From positions 1-64,000 of IMG/VR virus record IMGVR_UViG_3300021138_001972: 64,000 bases of DNA; one strand, written 5' to 3'. The position numbers and the translations under genes were made by a program. Origin of the DNA: a virus. Under the pieces are notes generated by a model, which did not search any database, had not been told where the DNA came from, and was given only the letters and a program-made list of their open reading frames with translations. This document shows, piece after piece, positions 16,295 to 24,085 of the stretch; the first letter of the stretch is position 1, and every line of letters begins with the position of its first letter.

Positions 16295-17434
16295 TCACTC
16301 CATCAGCTCAGATAATTGCGGGTAAACATCTGCTAACCTAACCGACCTCAGCTCATCTAGCACAGCAGTTTGATGCTTTAATTTGCTGCGCCACGAGATG
16401 AAATCCATGGTAGCAGACTGTGCCAGATGGCTGATAATTGTGGCATATGCACGTTCAAACTTGGGGGTCAGCTGCATGCTGCTGCGGTAATCCAAGATGA
16501 GACTTTGTTTGAAGCTGTCAGGGAGATTGCGAGCATCATGTATGCTGGGACCGGTAACCAAGCTCACAGATATATCATTGCCGAACTGCGACCACCATGA
16601 TTGGAACTGATCAAATCCCGCTGCATTGAAAACGCTGTATGTAAAGTTAGCACCCTGTACAAGCGTGGGTATTTCTTTCCTAAGCCGGGCTAGGTCACTT
16701 ACGTTTGCTGAGATATCAATCCATTTGCTATCAGACCGCACATACTCATTCATGTCACCGTATCCGTCGATGCTGCAATCGATACGAGATAGTTTAACCT
16801 TGCGCAGTATATCTACCAGTCTGCTGCTCAAAGGCACGGTCATGTTGCTGGTGAAATGCAAACTTAGCTCAGTTAATCTATCAGCAGCAGCTATCTTGTC
16901 TAACTGATCTGCAATATCTTCCTGATGCAACAGAGGTTCGCCACCTAAGAACGCTAACCGTTTCACGGTCTGGGCTTGGCTGTCAGTCAGTTGCCAGCCT
17001 GCGTGTATTAGCCCCACTGGCTGTTCACCCAGACGCACTGCGTCTGATATCCATTTAGTCGATCGCTGTTGATCACAGCTTCTGCAGCGTAGGTTACAGA
17101 GATTGCTGAGATCAACTTCTTGGCTCAGCAACACAGGATCCGAGTTAAGATCTAACTTCAGCTGACGGGCCAACTCAAATCCTTGGTCACGTGTGCTGTT
17201 ACCGCTAAAACCAAATTGGTCGTAATACACGCAACTGGAGCAATTATCGGGCACGCGATGTTGAGAGAAATCCTGGCGCAGAGACTGCATGAACTGGCTA
17301 TTAAAGAACTCCAGGTGATGCTGTGCTGTTGAAATACTGGGATCAACTGCCCAGCTACAACAGGGTACTGCACTGCCATTGGTGTTAACCTTTTGGTGAA
17401 ACCACGGCCAGATGCAGAATGGAGTATCTGTCAT
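16295..17434 (-). CDS. Radical SAM protein with N-terminal Cys-rich (twitch/SPASM-like) region
   Basis: A 379-residue radical SAM enzyme. C113, C117 and C120 in SNLCNLRCRSC form the CxxxCxxC that binds the SAM-cleaving [4Fe-4S] cluster, and FLGGEPLL is the GGE motif for SAM. The N-terminus (FCIWPWFHQKVNTNGSAVPC, then C65 and C68) carries further Cys that may bind an auxiliary cluster, as in twitch/SPASM proteins that modify peptides. This layout is shared with the genes at 35727, 37850, 40378 and 61686. A TAAATA box ends 4 nt before the ATG. It is separate from the main radical SAM cluster. Substrate unknown. Confidence 0.88.
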   Translation of the reverse strand: MTDTPFCIWPWFHQKVNTNGSAVPCCSWAVDPSISTAQHHLEFFNSQFMQSLRQDFSQHRVPDNCSSCVYYDQFGFSGNSTRDQGFELARQLKLDLNSDPVLLSQEVDLSNLCNLRCRSCDQQRSTKWISDAVRLGEQPVGLIHAGWQLTDSQAQTVKRLAFLGGEPLLHQEDIADQLDKIAAADRLTELSLHFTSNMTVPLSSRLVDILRKVKLSRIDCSIDGYGDMNEYVRSDSKWIDISANVSDLARLRKEIPTLVQGANFTYSVFNAAGFDQFQSWWSQFGNDISVSLVTGPSIHDARNLPDSFKQSLILDYRSSMQLTPKFERAYATIISHLAQSATMDFISWRSKLKHQTAVLDELRSVRLADVYPQLSELME

Positions 17435-17438
17435 GCTT

Positions 17439-17444
17439 TATTTA
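17439..17444 (-). promoter_or_regulatory. T4-type late promoter box, leaderless spacing
   Basis: Minus strand GTAAATA followed by AAGC and the ATG at 17434. Only 4 nt separate the TAAATA core and the start codon. Confidence 0.45.
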
Positions 17445-17452
17445 CTGCCATG

Positions 17453-17704
17453 TCAATCGCTTAGCAATCTGACCAGTGCCTGCTCGGTTGGCACTCGGAT
17501 GCAGTGTTTGCTGCTGATGTTGGTGTCTTTGACCACGCTTGTACCGCGGCCCCACACCTTCACGGGTGCATGTGATACTGTGACGAATTTGTCAGTGAAT
17601 TTCACTATCCTACCCAGGATCAATCGGTGGCTGCTGGAACCAGGGCTGCGCAGCACCACGTAGTCATCCACTGCCAGCTCGTTGTCAAAGAAATCACACT
17701 TCAT
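17453..17704 (-). CDS. Small beta-rich uncharacterised protein
   Basis: An 83-residue protein starting MKCDFFDNELAVDDYVVL. Alternating hydrophobic residues suggest a small barrel (SH3/KOW-like), with LGRIVKFTDKFVTV in the middle. The start overlaps the ligase stop as ATGA, so it is coupled to ligase expression. No function is assigned. Confidence 0.65.
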   Translation of the reverse strand: MKCDFFDNELAVDDYVVLRSPGSSSHRLILGRIVKFTDKFVTVSHAPVKVWGRGTSVVKDTNISSKHCIRVPTEQALVRLLSD

Positions 17705-19050
17705 GCTGCCTCCGTGACCTTGTCATCTCTGAACTGCATAAACACTGGAAAGCGTAGGCTCCAAGTGTTGCCATCCTGCGCCCGGGTCAACGCATCGCCC
17801 TTGATCTCCACAGTGCGACCTATCACGGTATCCTTGTTGTTCCAAATCTCATCTCTGAGCTCTTCTGTGTAGCCGCCTCCAACCATTACTTCAATGTGCT
17901 TGCCCTGATCCACACCGCGGCACAGCAGTCCCCCCAGCGTGTGTTTAAACTTGCTTTCAGGCTTGCCAGGTTCGATGCTAACAACTTCAAGATCCACGGT
18001 GATGAAGGGTTTGATCTTCATCCACGCATCTGTGCGCTTGGTGCGATAGGTTGCCAGCGGGTCCTTGATCATGATGCCCTCGTAACCTGCAGCCACGGTG
18101 TCGTTGTTGAACTCGCGGAACTGTGCCTGTCCTTCATCAGTGTCCAAGTTGACCATCATCTTGGGGATAACGTATACCCTGTCGCCGCATGCTGCTTGGA
18201 TCATTGGCATCATGCCCACCAACACTTCGTGACGGTCAACCTGCTTGAGCAGGCTCTCGCCAGCACGGAAATCGCTCAGTGGGATGATGTCAAACAGTGC
18301 CAGCCTGGCATCCGAAGTGTCCACATCGTCCTTGCGGTTCAGCTGCTTCATCAGATCTTGGAAGCTGCGGCTGATCATCTCACCGTCCAGCACTATGCTC
18401 TGCTTGAGATCAGGGATCAGCTTGGCTAGATCACCGGTGATGTCACCAAACCTGTCATTGCGGCGACCATCACGCGAATACTGCGTCACGGTCTTGTTGT
18501 CCACGTCAATGATGGTGATGATCCTAACACCGTCCAGCTTGACATCCAGGTATTTGTAGCCAACCATCTTCCGGGGATGGTCATCACCGTTTTTGGCCAG
18601 CTGGCAGCTAAACACAGCAATCTGATAGTCTAGCGCTGCACCGCCAATGTCAGCCAGCACCTTGTTGATAGTAGCATCAGTGATGCCACACTTGAGATCT
18701 TTCAGCAGGATTCGGCGATACCAACCGTTCCAATCTGCTGCGCTGGCAGTGTCACTGGCAGCAGTGATAACATCGCGAGCATAGTTTCCTGTGATCTCTC
18801 GGCGCTGCAGTTTGAGCAGCATGTCACGGAACTTGTCCCAGGTTAGCGTGGCTTTAAAACCTTCTGGATCGTTTGCATCTTCGAACAGAGGCGCCTTGTT
18901 AATATTGAAAACAACCATGGCATCATAGGCCAGCTTTGCACCCTCAAAGAACTCGGTACAGCCTGCGGCCCAAGCATCACGTAGGATCCGTTCCTTATCC
19001 AAACGACCCGAGTTTGCTTCTAGCTGTGCGACCACTTCATTGGGCTTCAT
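17701..19050 (-). CDS. ATP-dependent DNA ligase (T4-type)
   Basis: Seals 5'-phosphate/3'-OH nicks in duplex DNA using ATP. The 449-residue protein has motif I YLDVKLDGVR with the adenylated Lys at about residue 171, motif III-like VLDGEMIS, motif IV YEGIMIKDP, motif V WMKIKP and the C-terminal OB-fold motif RTVEIKGDAL. Length and the N-terminal domain fit phage T4 gp30-type ligases. AGGAG precedes the ATG at 19050 and a sigma70-type promoter lies just upstream. A role in replication, recombination and UvsE-initiated repair follows from the family. Confidence 0.93.
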   Translation of the reverse strand: MKPNEVVAQLEANSGRLDKERILRDAWAAGCTEFFEGAKLAYDAMVVFNINKAPLFEDANDPEGFKATLTWDKFRDMLLKLQRREITGNYARDVITAASDTASAADWNGWYRRILLKDLKCGITDATINKVLADIGGAALDYQIAVFSCQLAKNGDDHPRKMVGYKYLDVKLDGVRIITIIDVDNKTVTQYSRDGRRNDRFGDITGDLAKLIPDLKQSIVLDGEMISRSFQDLMKQLNRKDDVDTSDARLALFDIIPLSDFRAGESLLKQVDRHEVLVGMMPMIQAACGDRVYVIPKMMVNLDTDEGQAQFREFNNDTVAAGYEGIMIKDPLATYRTKRTDAWMKIKPFITVDLEVVSIEPGKPESKFKHTLGGLLCRGVDQGKHIEVMVGGGYTEELRDEIWNNKDTVIGRTVEIKGDALTRAQDGNTWSLRFPVFMQFRDDKVTEAA

Positions 19051-19076
19051 GCTGATCTCCTAATGTTTTCTCACAT

Positions 19077-19104
19077 ACAGTAGCACAAATAGCAGGGCTG
19101 TCAA
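19077..19104 (-). promoter_or_regulatory. Sigma70-type promoter for DNA ligase
   Basis: Minus strand TTGACA (19104-19099), 16-bp spacer, TACTGT (19082-19077), about 27 bp before the ATG at 19050. The perfect -35 suggests reading by a sigma70-type holoenzyme, host or the phage's own sigma factor. Confidence 0.55.
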
Positions 19105-19112
19105 CCAGTAAA

Positions 19113-19133
19113 TTCAGCCAATATCCTGCTGAA
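19113..19133 (-). terminator. Weak hairpin downstream of metK
   Basis: TTCAGC (19113-19118) pairs with GCTGAA (19128-19133) around a 9-nt loop. On the minus strand it is followed by only TTTA, so termination is uncertain. Confidence 0.25.
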
Positions 19134-19156
19134 ATCGCTGATAAATTTTTGCGAAA

Positions 19157-20248
19157 TTAGAAGAGATCCACGATCTCCCAGGGCAGTCCGGCCTTGCCAA
19201 AATGTCCATAGTTGGTTGTGCTGCTGTAGATCGGGCGGAACAGATTGAATCGGTTGATGATGCCCAGTGGTGTGAGATCAACATTGTCCTTGATCCATGC
19301 TGTGAGTGCACGGCTGTCACCATTGCTCTCCACATAGAAACTCATGGGCTGAGCCAGACCGATGGCATAGCTGATTTGCACGGTGGCCCAATCGGCACGC
19401 CCGCTGGCCACGATGTTCTTGGCGAGATAACGCATCATATATGCAGCAGACCTATCAACCTTGGTTGGGTCTTTGCCACTAAATGCACCGCCACCGTGCG
19501 GCGCACTACCGCCGTAGGTATCAACAATGATCTTGCGACCAGTCAGACCAGTATCGCCATCTGGACCACCAATAACAAAACGTCCAGTGGGATTGATATG
19601 GAATTCTGTGCCTGTGTCAACCAAACGATCAGGCAGCACACTGCGTATAAGTTGTTCTACTCGTGTACGAACGGTGTAAATGTCTGTGCCTTCACTGTGT
19701 TGGGTAGAGCAAACTACCTTGTCAATACGAAATGGTTTGCTATCATCGTTGTACTCGACAGTGATCTGACTCTTGGCATCTGGTCCAAGCCAATCACTAC
19801 CACTCTTGCGATGTTCCGTCAGTTTTTTGACAACTTCGTGACTGTAATGGATAGCACTGGGCATGAAATTATCTGTCTCATTGGTAGCATAACCAAACAT
19901 CAAGCCTTGATCGCCAGCGCCAAACGTATCGGTACCTAGCGCAATGTCAGCACTTTGTCCATGCATTAGATTGAGGATTTCCACTGTGCGCCAACTAAAA
20001 CCACTTTGTTCGTAGCCAATATCACGAATGGTATTGATCACAGTTGCCTCAACCACATGGCGGTCAAGTTCACCTTTATATTCACCTGCAACAACTACCT
20101 TATTGGTAGTGACAAGTGTCTCGCAAGCACAGCGATAGGATTTATCTTGCGGTGCCATCATCAAATCCAGAACCGCATCACTGATTGCATCTGCTACCTT
20201 GTCTGGATGACCTTCTGATACGGATTCGCTGGTGAATAGATAGGACAT
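19157..20248 (-). CDS. metK: S-adenosylmethionine synthetase
   Basis: Makes SAM from methionine and ATP. The 363-residue protein begins MSYLFTSESVSEGHPDKVAD (ATP and methionine site) and contains TFGAGDQGLMFGYA, IGGPDGDTGLTGRKIIVD and HGGGAFSGKDPTKVDRSAAY, the family's hallmark motifs. It is slightly shorter than typical bacterial MetK (about 380-400). The ATG at 20248 is chosen because the canonical N-terminus starts there and AGGAG lies upstream; a longer frame back to 20311 has no support. SAM is consumed by the eight radical SAM genes and the methyltransferases in the window, so this gene probably feeds them. Inactive variants are unlikely given intact motifs. Confidence 0.96.
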   Translation of the reverse strand: MSYLFTSESVSEGHPDKVADAISDAVLDLMMAPQDKSYRCACETLVTTNKVVVAGEYKGELDRHVVEATVINTIRDIGYEQSGFSWRTVEILNLMHGQSADIALGTDTFGAGDQGLMFGYATNETDNFMPSAIHYSHEVVKKLTEHRKSGSDWLGPDAKSQITVEYNDDSKPFRIDKVVCSTQHSEGTDIYTVRTRVEQLIRSVLPDRLVDTGTEFHINPTGRFVIGGPDGDTGLTGRKIIVDTYGGSAPHGGGAFSGKDPTKVDRSAAYMMRYLAKNIVASGRADWATVQISYAIGLAQPMSFYVESNGDSRALTAWIKDNVDLTPLGIINRFNLFRPIYSSTTNYGHFGKAGLPWEIVDLF

Positions 20249-20268
20249 GCTGTATAGCTCCTGTTGTG

Positions 20269-20289
20269 TGTCACAAGTATTATGTGACA
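20269..20289 (-). promoter_or_regulatory. Perfect 7-bp hairpin in the metK leader
   Basis: TGTCACA (20269-20275) pairs with TGTGACA (20283-20289) around a 7-nt loop, about 20 nt upstream of the metK start and just before its AGGAG. It could be an operator or an RNA hairpin affecting translation. The 145-bp leader does not clearly match a SAM riboswitch class. Confidence 0.35.
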
Positions 20290-20393
20290 TGCCAACTAAA
20301 GCAATTACCATGTAAAACTTTGCAAGAATTCTTTATTCATGGATGGCACCACGAGTAAATTTACAAAAATATGCTGTTGAAATAATTGATTTT

Positions 20394-21392
20394 TTATGGC
20401 TTGATCACGTACCATATATTGGCTCGCAGGAATAATGTGACACCCAGCTGCTCTGCCAATCTATCTGCTTCGCCCTTAACATCTATCCAGGTATTGCTGG
20501 TGTAGTCATGTCCTGCGATGATGCCTCCGCTCTTGACTTTGGGCACCCAGAATGCTAGATTATCTCTGAGCTGTGGATTTTCATGTGCGCTGTCCTCAAA
20601 AATAAAGTCCACGGGTTCAGTCCACCAGCCCAGATCGTATGGGCTATCAAACGCCAGCAATCTTGCTGCCGGATAGGGTTTCAAAATCTGGCTCGCATAG
20701 TCAAAGGTGCGAGCATGTTCATCTATACCATGCTGCTGCCTTATCCAGCTCAGTGCCCATTCGCTGCAATCATCTCCGTATTTCCAACCATTGTCAATGC
20801 AGTACAATCGCTTGATTCTGGGAGCATTCTGCATGATGCTGAGTGCGCTGCCGCCCAGCCGCGAGCCGATCTCTACTGCTATAGCATTCGCTGGCAGCTG
20901 CTGTGCCAAGCTGATCAGAGCATCTTGATCGTTATCCCAGAGCATGCTGGGATATCGCGAGTTGCCAACTGGTTTTCTTTCATAGCTTATTGGTTCTGGC
21001 ATGGGAGGAACACCGCTGACGCAGTGCTGCAGATCTAGCCTGCCTTCCAGCACGTCCACAGCCACAGCATACGGGATCTCTAGCTGCGAAATGCTGGGAT
21101 CGTATGATGTATCTATGCGAGCAAATCCAACTTCTAACACAGTGCCATTGGTGTGCAAGGTAGCCCAGGCTGTTGATCCGCCTGGTAGCTGAGGTTGCAC
21201 GGGTGCTGCTGCAGGCAGCGTGTTAATGGCCACACTGAGGCAGTGCTGCAGATCTATGTTGCCATTGCGCACAGCAAACGCTATATCGTCAGGTATCTCT
21301 ACCTGTGTGATGTTCTTGCTTACTAGATGTTCTGTCTTGTTAAATCCAACTGCCAGCACAGTACCGTCAGTGAGCAATGTCACCCATGCCAT
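20394..21392 (-). CDS. Class I SAM-dependent methyltransferase with duplicated N-terminal module
   Basis: A 332-residue protein. Residues about 2-55 and 75-130 are two copies of one module (DGTVLAVGFN...DLQHCLS and NGTVLEVGFA...DLQHCVS). Residues about 150-332 form a Rossmann methyltransferase: VEIGSRLGGSALSIM is motif I, RLYCIDNGW holds the acidic residue for SAM ribose, and FIFEDSAHENPQLRDN and GGIIAGHDY follow, as in the Methyltransf_24 type. Its start overlaps the stop of the bilin reductase gene by 13 nt, so it is in the bilin operon. Whether it methylates a bilin, sugar or another target is unknown. Confidence 0.85.
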   Translation of the reverse strand: MAWVTLLTDGTVLAVGFNKTEHLVSKNITQVEIPDDIAFAVRNGNIDLQHCLSVAINTLPAAAPVQPQLPGGSTAWATLHTNGTVLEVGFARIDTSYDPSISQLEIPYAVAVDVLEGRLDLQHCVSGVPPMPEPISYERKPVGNSRYPSMLWDNDQDALISLAQQLPANAIAVEIGSRLGGSALSIMQNAPRIKRLYCIDNGWKYGDDCSEWALSWIRQQHGIDEHARTFDYASQILKPYPAARLLAFDSPYDLGWWTEPVDFIFEDSAHENPQLRDNLAFWVPKVKSGGIIAGHDYTSNTWIDVKGEADRLAEQLGVTLFLRANIWYVIKP

Positions 21393-22042
21393 GGTAATAT
21401 CCCCTGTTTATCAATGTCGGCTGCAGTAGGGAACAGCACCGTGGTCACGAACTGCTCGGCTAATTCATCGCCCAGGAGGTTCTTTATTGCTCGCAGGGTG
21501 TGTTCATTCTTGCGCTGTTGCATGCAGTAATTATCCTGCGCTGCTACTATAGATTCCTGCTGTGGGCCACTGTCAAATCTCATCAATCCTTGCAGATAGC
21601 CAGCTAGGCATCTCACAGCAGCATCACCAATCTCTGGCAGCTGCTCTGGCGTGGGTCGACAGGCAACCCAGTGCTCGCTGAATATATCGCCCCACTCTGG
21701 ACGATCTCTGTTAACCAAGCCAGCAATGGTGTTGAAAGGTACTGTGGGCTGCACCGTGGGGCTGAGGTCCCAGAACAACCCGGTTATCTTGCTTTCTCCC
21801 GCTATGGCATCGAATCCAAATATTGGACTGGGATCGTTGTATGCAGGAAAGACACAGCAGTGGACTACCATGAACCGATCACGGTTGAATATCTCTACAT
21901 GCGCCATGCGGAACGTGGAATGCGACCAACGATGGTTAAGCCATCCGTAATCTTTGGTTGGAATGGGCACACATTGTTTTAATTCTGTTATGGTTGCACA
22001 GAAGCGCTGTGCAAGTTCATCCAAATAGGTTATACAGTTCAT
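21380..22042 (-). CDS. pcyX: Ferredoxin-dependent bilin reductase (PcyA/PcyX-like)
   Basis: Reduces biliverdin IXalpha with electrons from ferredoxin to a phycobilin. The signature block reads VVHCCVFPAYNDPSPIFGFD followed by AIAGESKITGLFWDLSP. The His and Asp in it are 17 residues apart, the same spacing as the catalytic His88 and Asp105 of PcyA, and a Glu 11 residues before the His could match Glu76. The product (phycocyanobilin or phycoerythrobilin) cannot be told from sequence; phage PcyX enzymes are known to give phycoerythrobilin. The ATG at 22042 gives 220 residues, close to family length, and overlaps the heme oxygenase gene by 26 nt. Biliverdin comes from that neighbour. Symbol is a best guess. 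Confidence 0.85.
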   Translation of the reverse strand: MNCITYLDELAQRFCATITELKQCVPIPTKDYGWLNHRWSHSTFRMAHVEIFNRDRFMVVHCCVFPAYNDPSPIFGFDAIAGESKITGLFWDLSPTVQPTVPFNTIAGLVNRDRPEWGDIFSEHWVACRPTPEQLPEIGDAAVRCLAGYLQGLMRFDSGPQQESIVAAQDNYCMQQRKNEHTLRAIKNLLGDELAEQFVTTVLFPTAADIDKQGILPWHG

Positions 22043-22526
22043 CGTATACCCGTATGGTCCATTCAAACGCTGTGTTGGCTTCTGCGGCACTGACATTGCC
22101 AAGGTTGGCTCTCACGTAGTCTATGCAGCCCTTGAGGTCATTGAACAGCAGATGCGTGTGCTGTCCAGGCAGTCGCCTGCCAATCAGCTGCCCGCCATGC
22201 ATGTTGCCTAGATAGTGCACATAGATGTGAGCCCAGCGAGCATCATCATCCAGTGTCTCGAGGTAGCGTGTGTAGTACACTGTGCTCAGCGTGAGACCGT
22301 GTGTGGTGCCACCTAGCGCATCCAGATCAGCCTGTACCAAGCTGGCACGCAGCACTTCTGGTTTGGCGATCAAACCTGTGCGTTCCAGTTCAGTGTAGAT
22401 TGGCAGCATGTTGTACAGCATGGCAGCATATTGTTCGATGCGCATGTCGCCGCCGATCATCATCTGTGACCAGCGAGTCTTTTCTGCAGCTTGGTGATTG
22501 TCTCTGACTGCTTCTCTGAGATCCAT
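22017..22526 (-). CDS. hemO: Heme oxygenase
   Basis: Opens heme to biliverdin, CO and Fe2+ using reduced ferredoxin and O2. The 169-residue protein has the proximal His in LREAVRDNHQAAEKT (His11) and the distal-helix YLGNMHGGQLIGRRL, matching the conserved GG(Q) helix of the family. It is somewhat shorter than cyanobacterial HO1 (about 240), close to bacterial HemO. Strong GGAGG lies before the ATG at 22526. The start is 2 nt after the RyR-domain gene and the 3' end overlaps the bilin reductase gene, so the pair forms a heme-to-phycobilin module. Released iron and CO may matter too. Confidence 0.93.
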   Translation of the reverse strand: MDLREAVRDNHQAAEKTRWSQMMIGGDMRIEQYAAMLYNMLPIYTELERTGLIAKPEVLRASLVQADLDALGGTTHGLTLSTVYYTRYLETLDDDARWAHIYVHYLGNMHGGQLIGRRLPGQHTHLLFNDLKGCIDYVRANLGNVSAAEANTAFEWTIRVYDELYNLFG

Positions 22527-22528
22527 GA

Positions 22529-23104
22529 TTACCTCCGTGTGATCTGGAGGTCCAATCCTTCCAGCACATTCATCAGTGTATGGAATCTTTCACGTTCTGT
22601 CACTCTGTATGATTCTGGGAGGTTCTCCCAGGGCTGCAGCATGGGATGCTTGCGGTTCTTGCCGTCCAGCTTGTGAGCAAAGCTCCAGCCCTCGTTGACC
22701 TTGGTAGCATGCCATGTGTTGTGGTACTGCTTGGCAGCTGCTTCTGCGATCTCAGCCAGCAAATCTGCCTGCTGTGTTTCAACTCTGCTCTCTGCCACAG
22801 CTCGCTGTGTCCAGTTGATCACAAAGTCGCCATCTGGGTAAGCATCGCTCCAACCCTGTGCTATGGCATCTGCTTCTGATTCTTCCAGATCGCGTCCCAG
22901 TGGCACTATGTAGTGATAACCAGTGCTGCCGTGCTCACACCATAGCTTGCTGTACATACTCTCACGTCCATTCATCAGCTGAGCTGCAGTTGTTATGCCA
23001 GGCGGGCCGTGATCGCGAACCGTGCGTGCCCAGAGTCCTGCTGTGCCCTTGGGCAAGCGTGCTGCGGTCTTGACTTCTATGCTGTGTTTGGCTGTGTGAC
23101 GCAT
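22529..23104 (-). CDS. RyR-domain-like protein
   Basis: A 191-residue protein, first in the bilin operon. The C-terminal 65 residues (HNTWHATKVNEGWSFAHKLD, then HPMLQPWENLPESYRVTERE) match the RyR repeat pattern, a small domain named from ryanodine receptors that also occurs in phages and bacteria and may bind nucleotide-derived ligands. The N-terminal half (MRHTAKHSIEVKTAARLPKG) is not recognised. The ATG at 23104 is chosen because a TAAATA box ends 4 nt before it. A regulatory or sensing role is possible but not shown. Confidence 0.75.
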   Translation of the reverse strand: MRHTAKHSIEVKTAARLPKGTAGLWARTVRDHGPPGITTAAQLMNGRESMYSKLWCEHGSTGYHYIVPLGRDLEESEADAIAQGWSDAYPDGDFVINWTQRAVAESRVETQQADLLAEIAEAAAKQYHNTWHATKVNEGWSFAHKLDGKNRKHPMLQPWENLPESYRVTERERFHTLMNVLEGLDLQITRR

Positions 23105-23107
23105 GTG

Positions 23108-23115
23108 ATATTTAT
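23108..23115 (-). promoter_or_regulatory. T4-type late promoter box for the bilin operon
   Basis: Minus strand CATAAATATCAC directly followed by the ATG at 23104; the TAAATA core ends 4 nt before the start. It would drive the RyR, hemO, pcyX and methyltransferase genes. Confidence 0.55.
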
Positions 23116-23133
23116 GGTCTGCGGTACCACATA

Positions 23134-23162
23134 TTGGCAAGGTAAATATTTGTTCATATACT
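23134..23162 (+). promoter_or_regulatory. Sigma70-type promoter
   Basis: TTGGCA (23134-23139), 17-bp spacer, TATACT (23157-23162), upstream of the plus-strand gene at 23184. It lies back to back with the late box of the bilin operon. Confidence 0.55.
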
Positions 23163-23183
23163 GTTCATATAAGGGAGGCAAGA

Positions 23184-23405
23184 ATGCAGCATAAGATATC
23201 AGATCTCACACGCAAGATCAGTGTGATGTACGACCTCAGCCTCAGACTGCACAGGCTCAAGTACGACACGCCTGCGCATGCGCAGGATCACATATTGATC
23301 AATAATCTGGTGGCTGACATACAGGCTATAGCTGGTGACATCTATAATGATCGCAGTCCTTACCCGCGCCACATAGACGTTGATTTTGAAACGTCTGCAG
23401 TCTGA
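23184..23405 (+). CDS. Small helical uncharacterised protein
   Basis: A 73-residue protein starting MQHKISDLTRKISVMYDL, predicted helical in the first two thirds. GGGAGG lies 6 nt before the ATG and a good -35/-10 promoter further upstream. It opens the plus-strand block that contains the lysis genes, but no lysis motif is visible in it. Confidence 0.7.
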   Translation: MQHKISDLTRKISVMYDLSLRLHRLKYDTPAHAQDHILINNLVADIQAIAGDIYNDRSPYPRHIDVDFETSAV

Positions 23406-23450
23406 GTGCGCCTTGGTAATTTTGTTATGATTTTGTCATGGTTGAGCAAT

Positions 23451-23456
23451 TAAATA
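23451..23456 (+). promoter_or_regulatory. T4-type late promoter box, leaderless spacing
   Basis: TTAAATA followed by GTCAC and an ATG at 23462; 5 nt between the core and the start codon. Confidence 0.4.
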
Positions 23457-23461
23457 GTCAC

Positions 23462-23575
23462 ATGAACGACAGTAATGCCAACGTAGCCGTGTCAAGTGTA
23501 TCTGTGGACGTGGAACAGATGACAGCCGCTGACCAAACCAGGTTGATGTTGCTGTTGCTTGATGACCTGCTGTGA
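23462..23575 (+). CDS. Possible 37-residue small protein
   Basis: A short frame starting MNDSNANVAVSSVSVDVEQM and ending in a Leu-rich run (LMLLLLDDLL). The start is chosen because a TAAATA box precedes it at the usual spacing; an in-frame ATG at 23438 is an alternative. No family is known. Its place directly before the spanin gene fits a small lysis-related or regulatory peptide, but this is weak. Confidence 0.45.
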   Translation: MNDSNANVAVSSVSVDVEQMTAADQTRLMLLLLDDLL

Positions 23576-23581
23576 TGGAGA

Positions 23582-23589
23582 ATAAATAT
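23582..23589 (+). promoter_or_regulatory. T4-type late promoter box for the lysis genes
   Basis: AATAAATATCGCC directly precedes the ATG at 23594; 5 nt separate the core and the start codon. Confidence 0.5.
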
Positions 23590-23593
23590 CGCC

Positions 23594-24085
23594 ATGGGAT
23601 TCGGATTTAGGATAGCACTGCTCAACCTCATACTGCTGCTGTGTAGCCTTGGTGCCTTCTATTGGTATTACAACGATGTACAAGCCAGGGTACAGGGACT
23701 GATGGATGAGAAAGCCAGGCTTACCGTACAGGTAGCCGAGCAGAAGCAGGCCATAGACACCCTGCAGGCACATGCAGCTGCACAAGCACAGCAGGTAACT
23801 GAACTACAGCAAGGTCTCAACGAAGCCACGCAGGCACGCAGGGATCTGGAGAACAAGTTCAACAACCGCGACATTGCACAGTGGGGTAGACAGGATGCCC
23901 AGCAGCTGGAAGATCACATGAACACAGCCACTCAGCGAGTGTTCCAAGATCTCGAGACTACCACTGGTGCCAAGCCTAGTAATAAACCGCTGCCTGCACC
24001 CAGCAAGGCGCAGGTCAAGAACGCACCAAAGAAACCGGGCACAGTAGAGCCCTTCAAGCAATTGGATGGAGTCAATGCTCAATAA
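23594..24085 (+). CDS. Probable inner-membrane spanin (Rz-like)
   Basis: A 163-residue protein with one N-terminal membrane anchor (about residues 7-25, ALLNLILLLCSLGAFYWYY) followed by a long coiled coil rich in Gln, Ala and Glu (residues about 28-95) and a Pro/Lys-rich tail. This is the layout of an i-spanin, which spans the periplasm and joins an outer-membrane lipoprotein to fuse the membranes at the last step of lysis. The next gene, overlapping by 20 nt, is the lipoprotein partner and a holin follows, which supports the call. Confidence 0.75.
   Translation: MGFGFRIALLNLILLLCSLGAFYWYYNDVQARVQGLMDEKARLTVQVAEQKQAIDTLQAHAAAQAQQVTELQQGLNEATQARRDLENKFNNRDIAQWGRQDAQQLEDHMNTATQRVFQDLETTTGAKPSNKPLPAPSKAQVKNAPKKPGTVEPFKQLDGVNAQ

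Noticed and set aside
20249-20393. SAM riboswitch upstream of metK
   Set aside because: I looked for the cores of SAM-I, SAM-II and SAM-V types and saw none; only a 7-bp hairpin is clear. A covariance search could overturn this.
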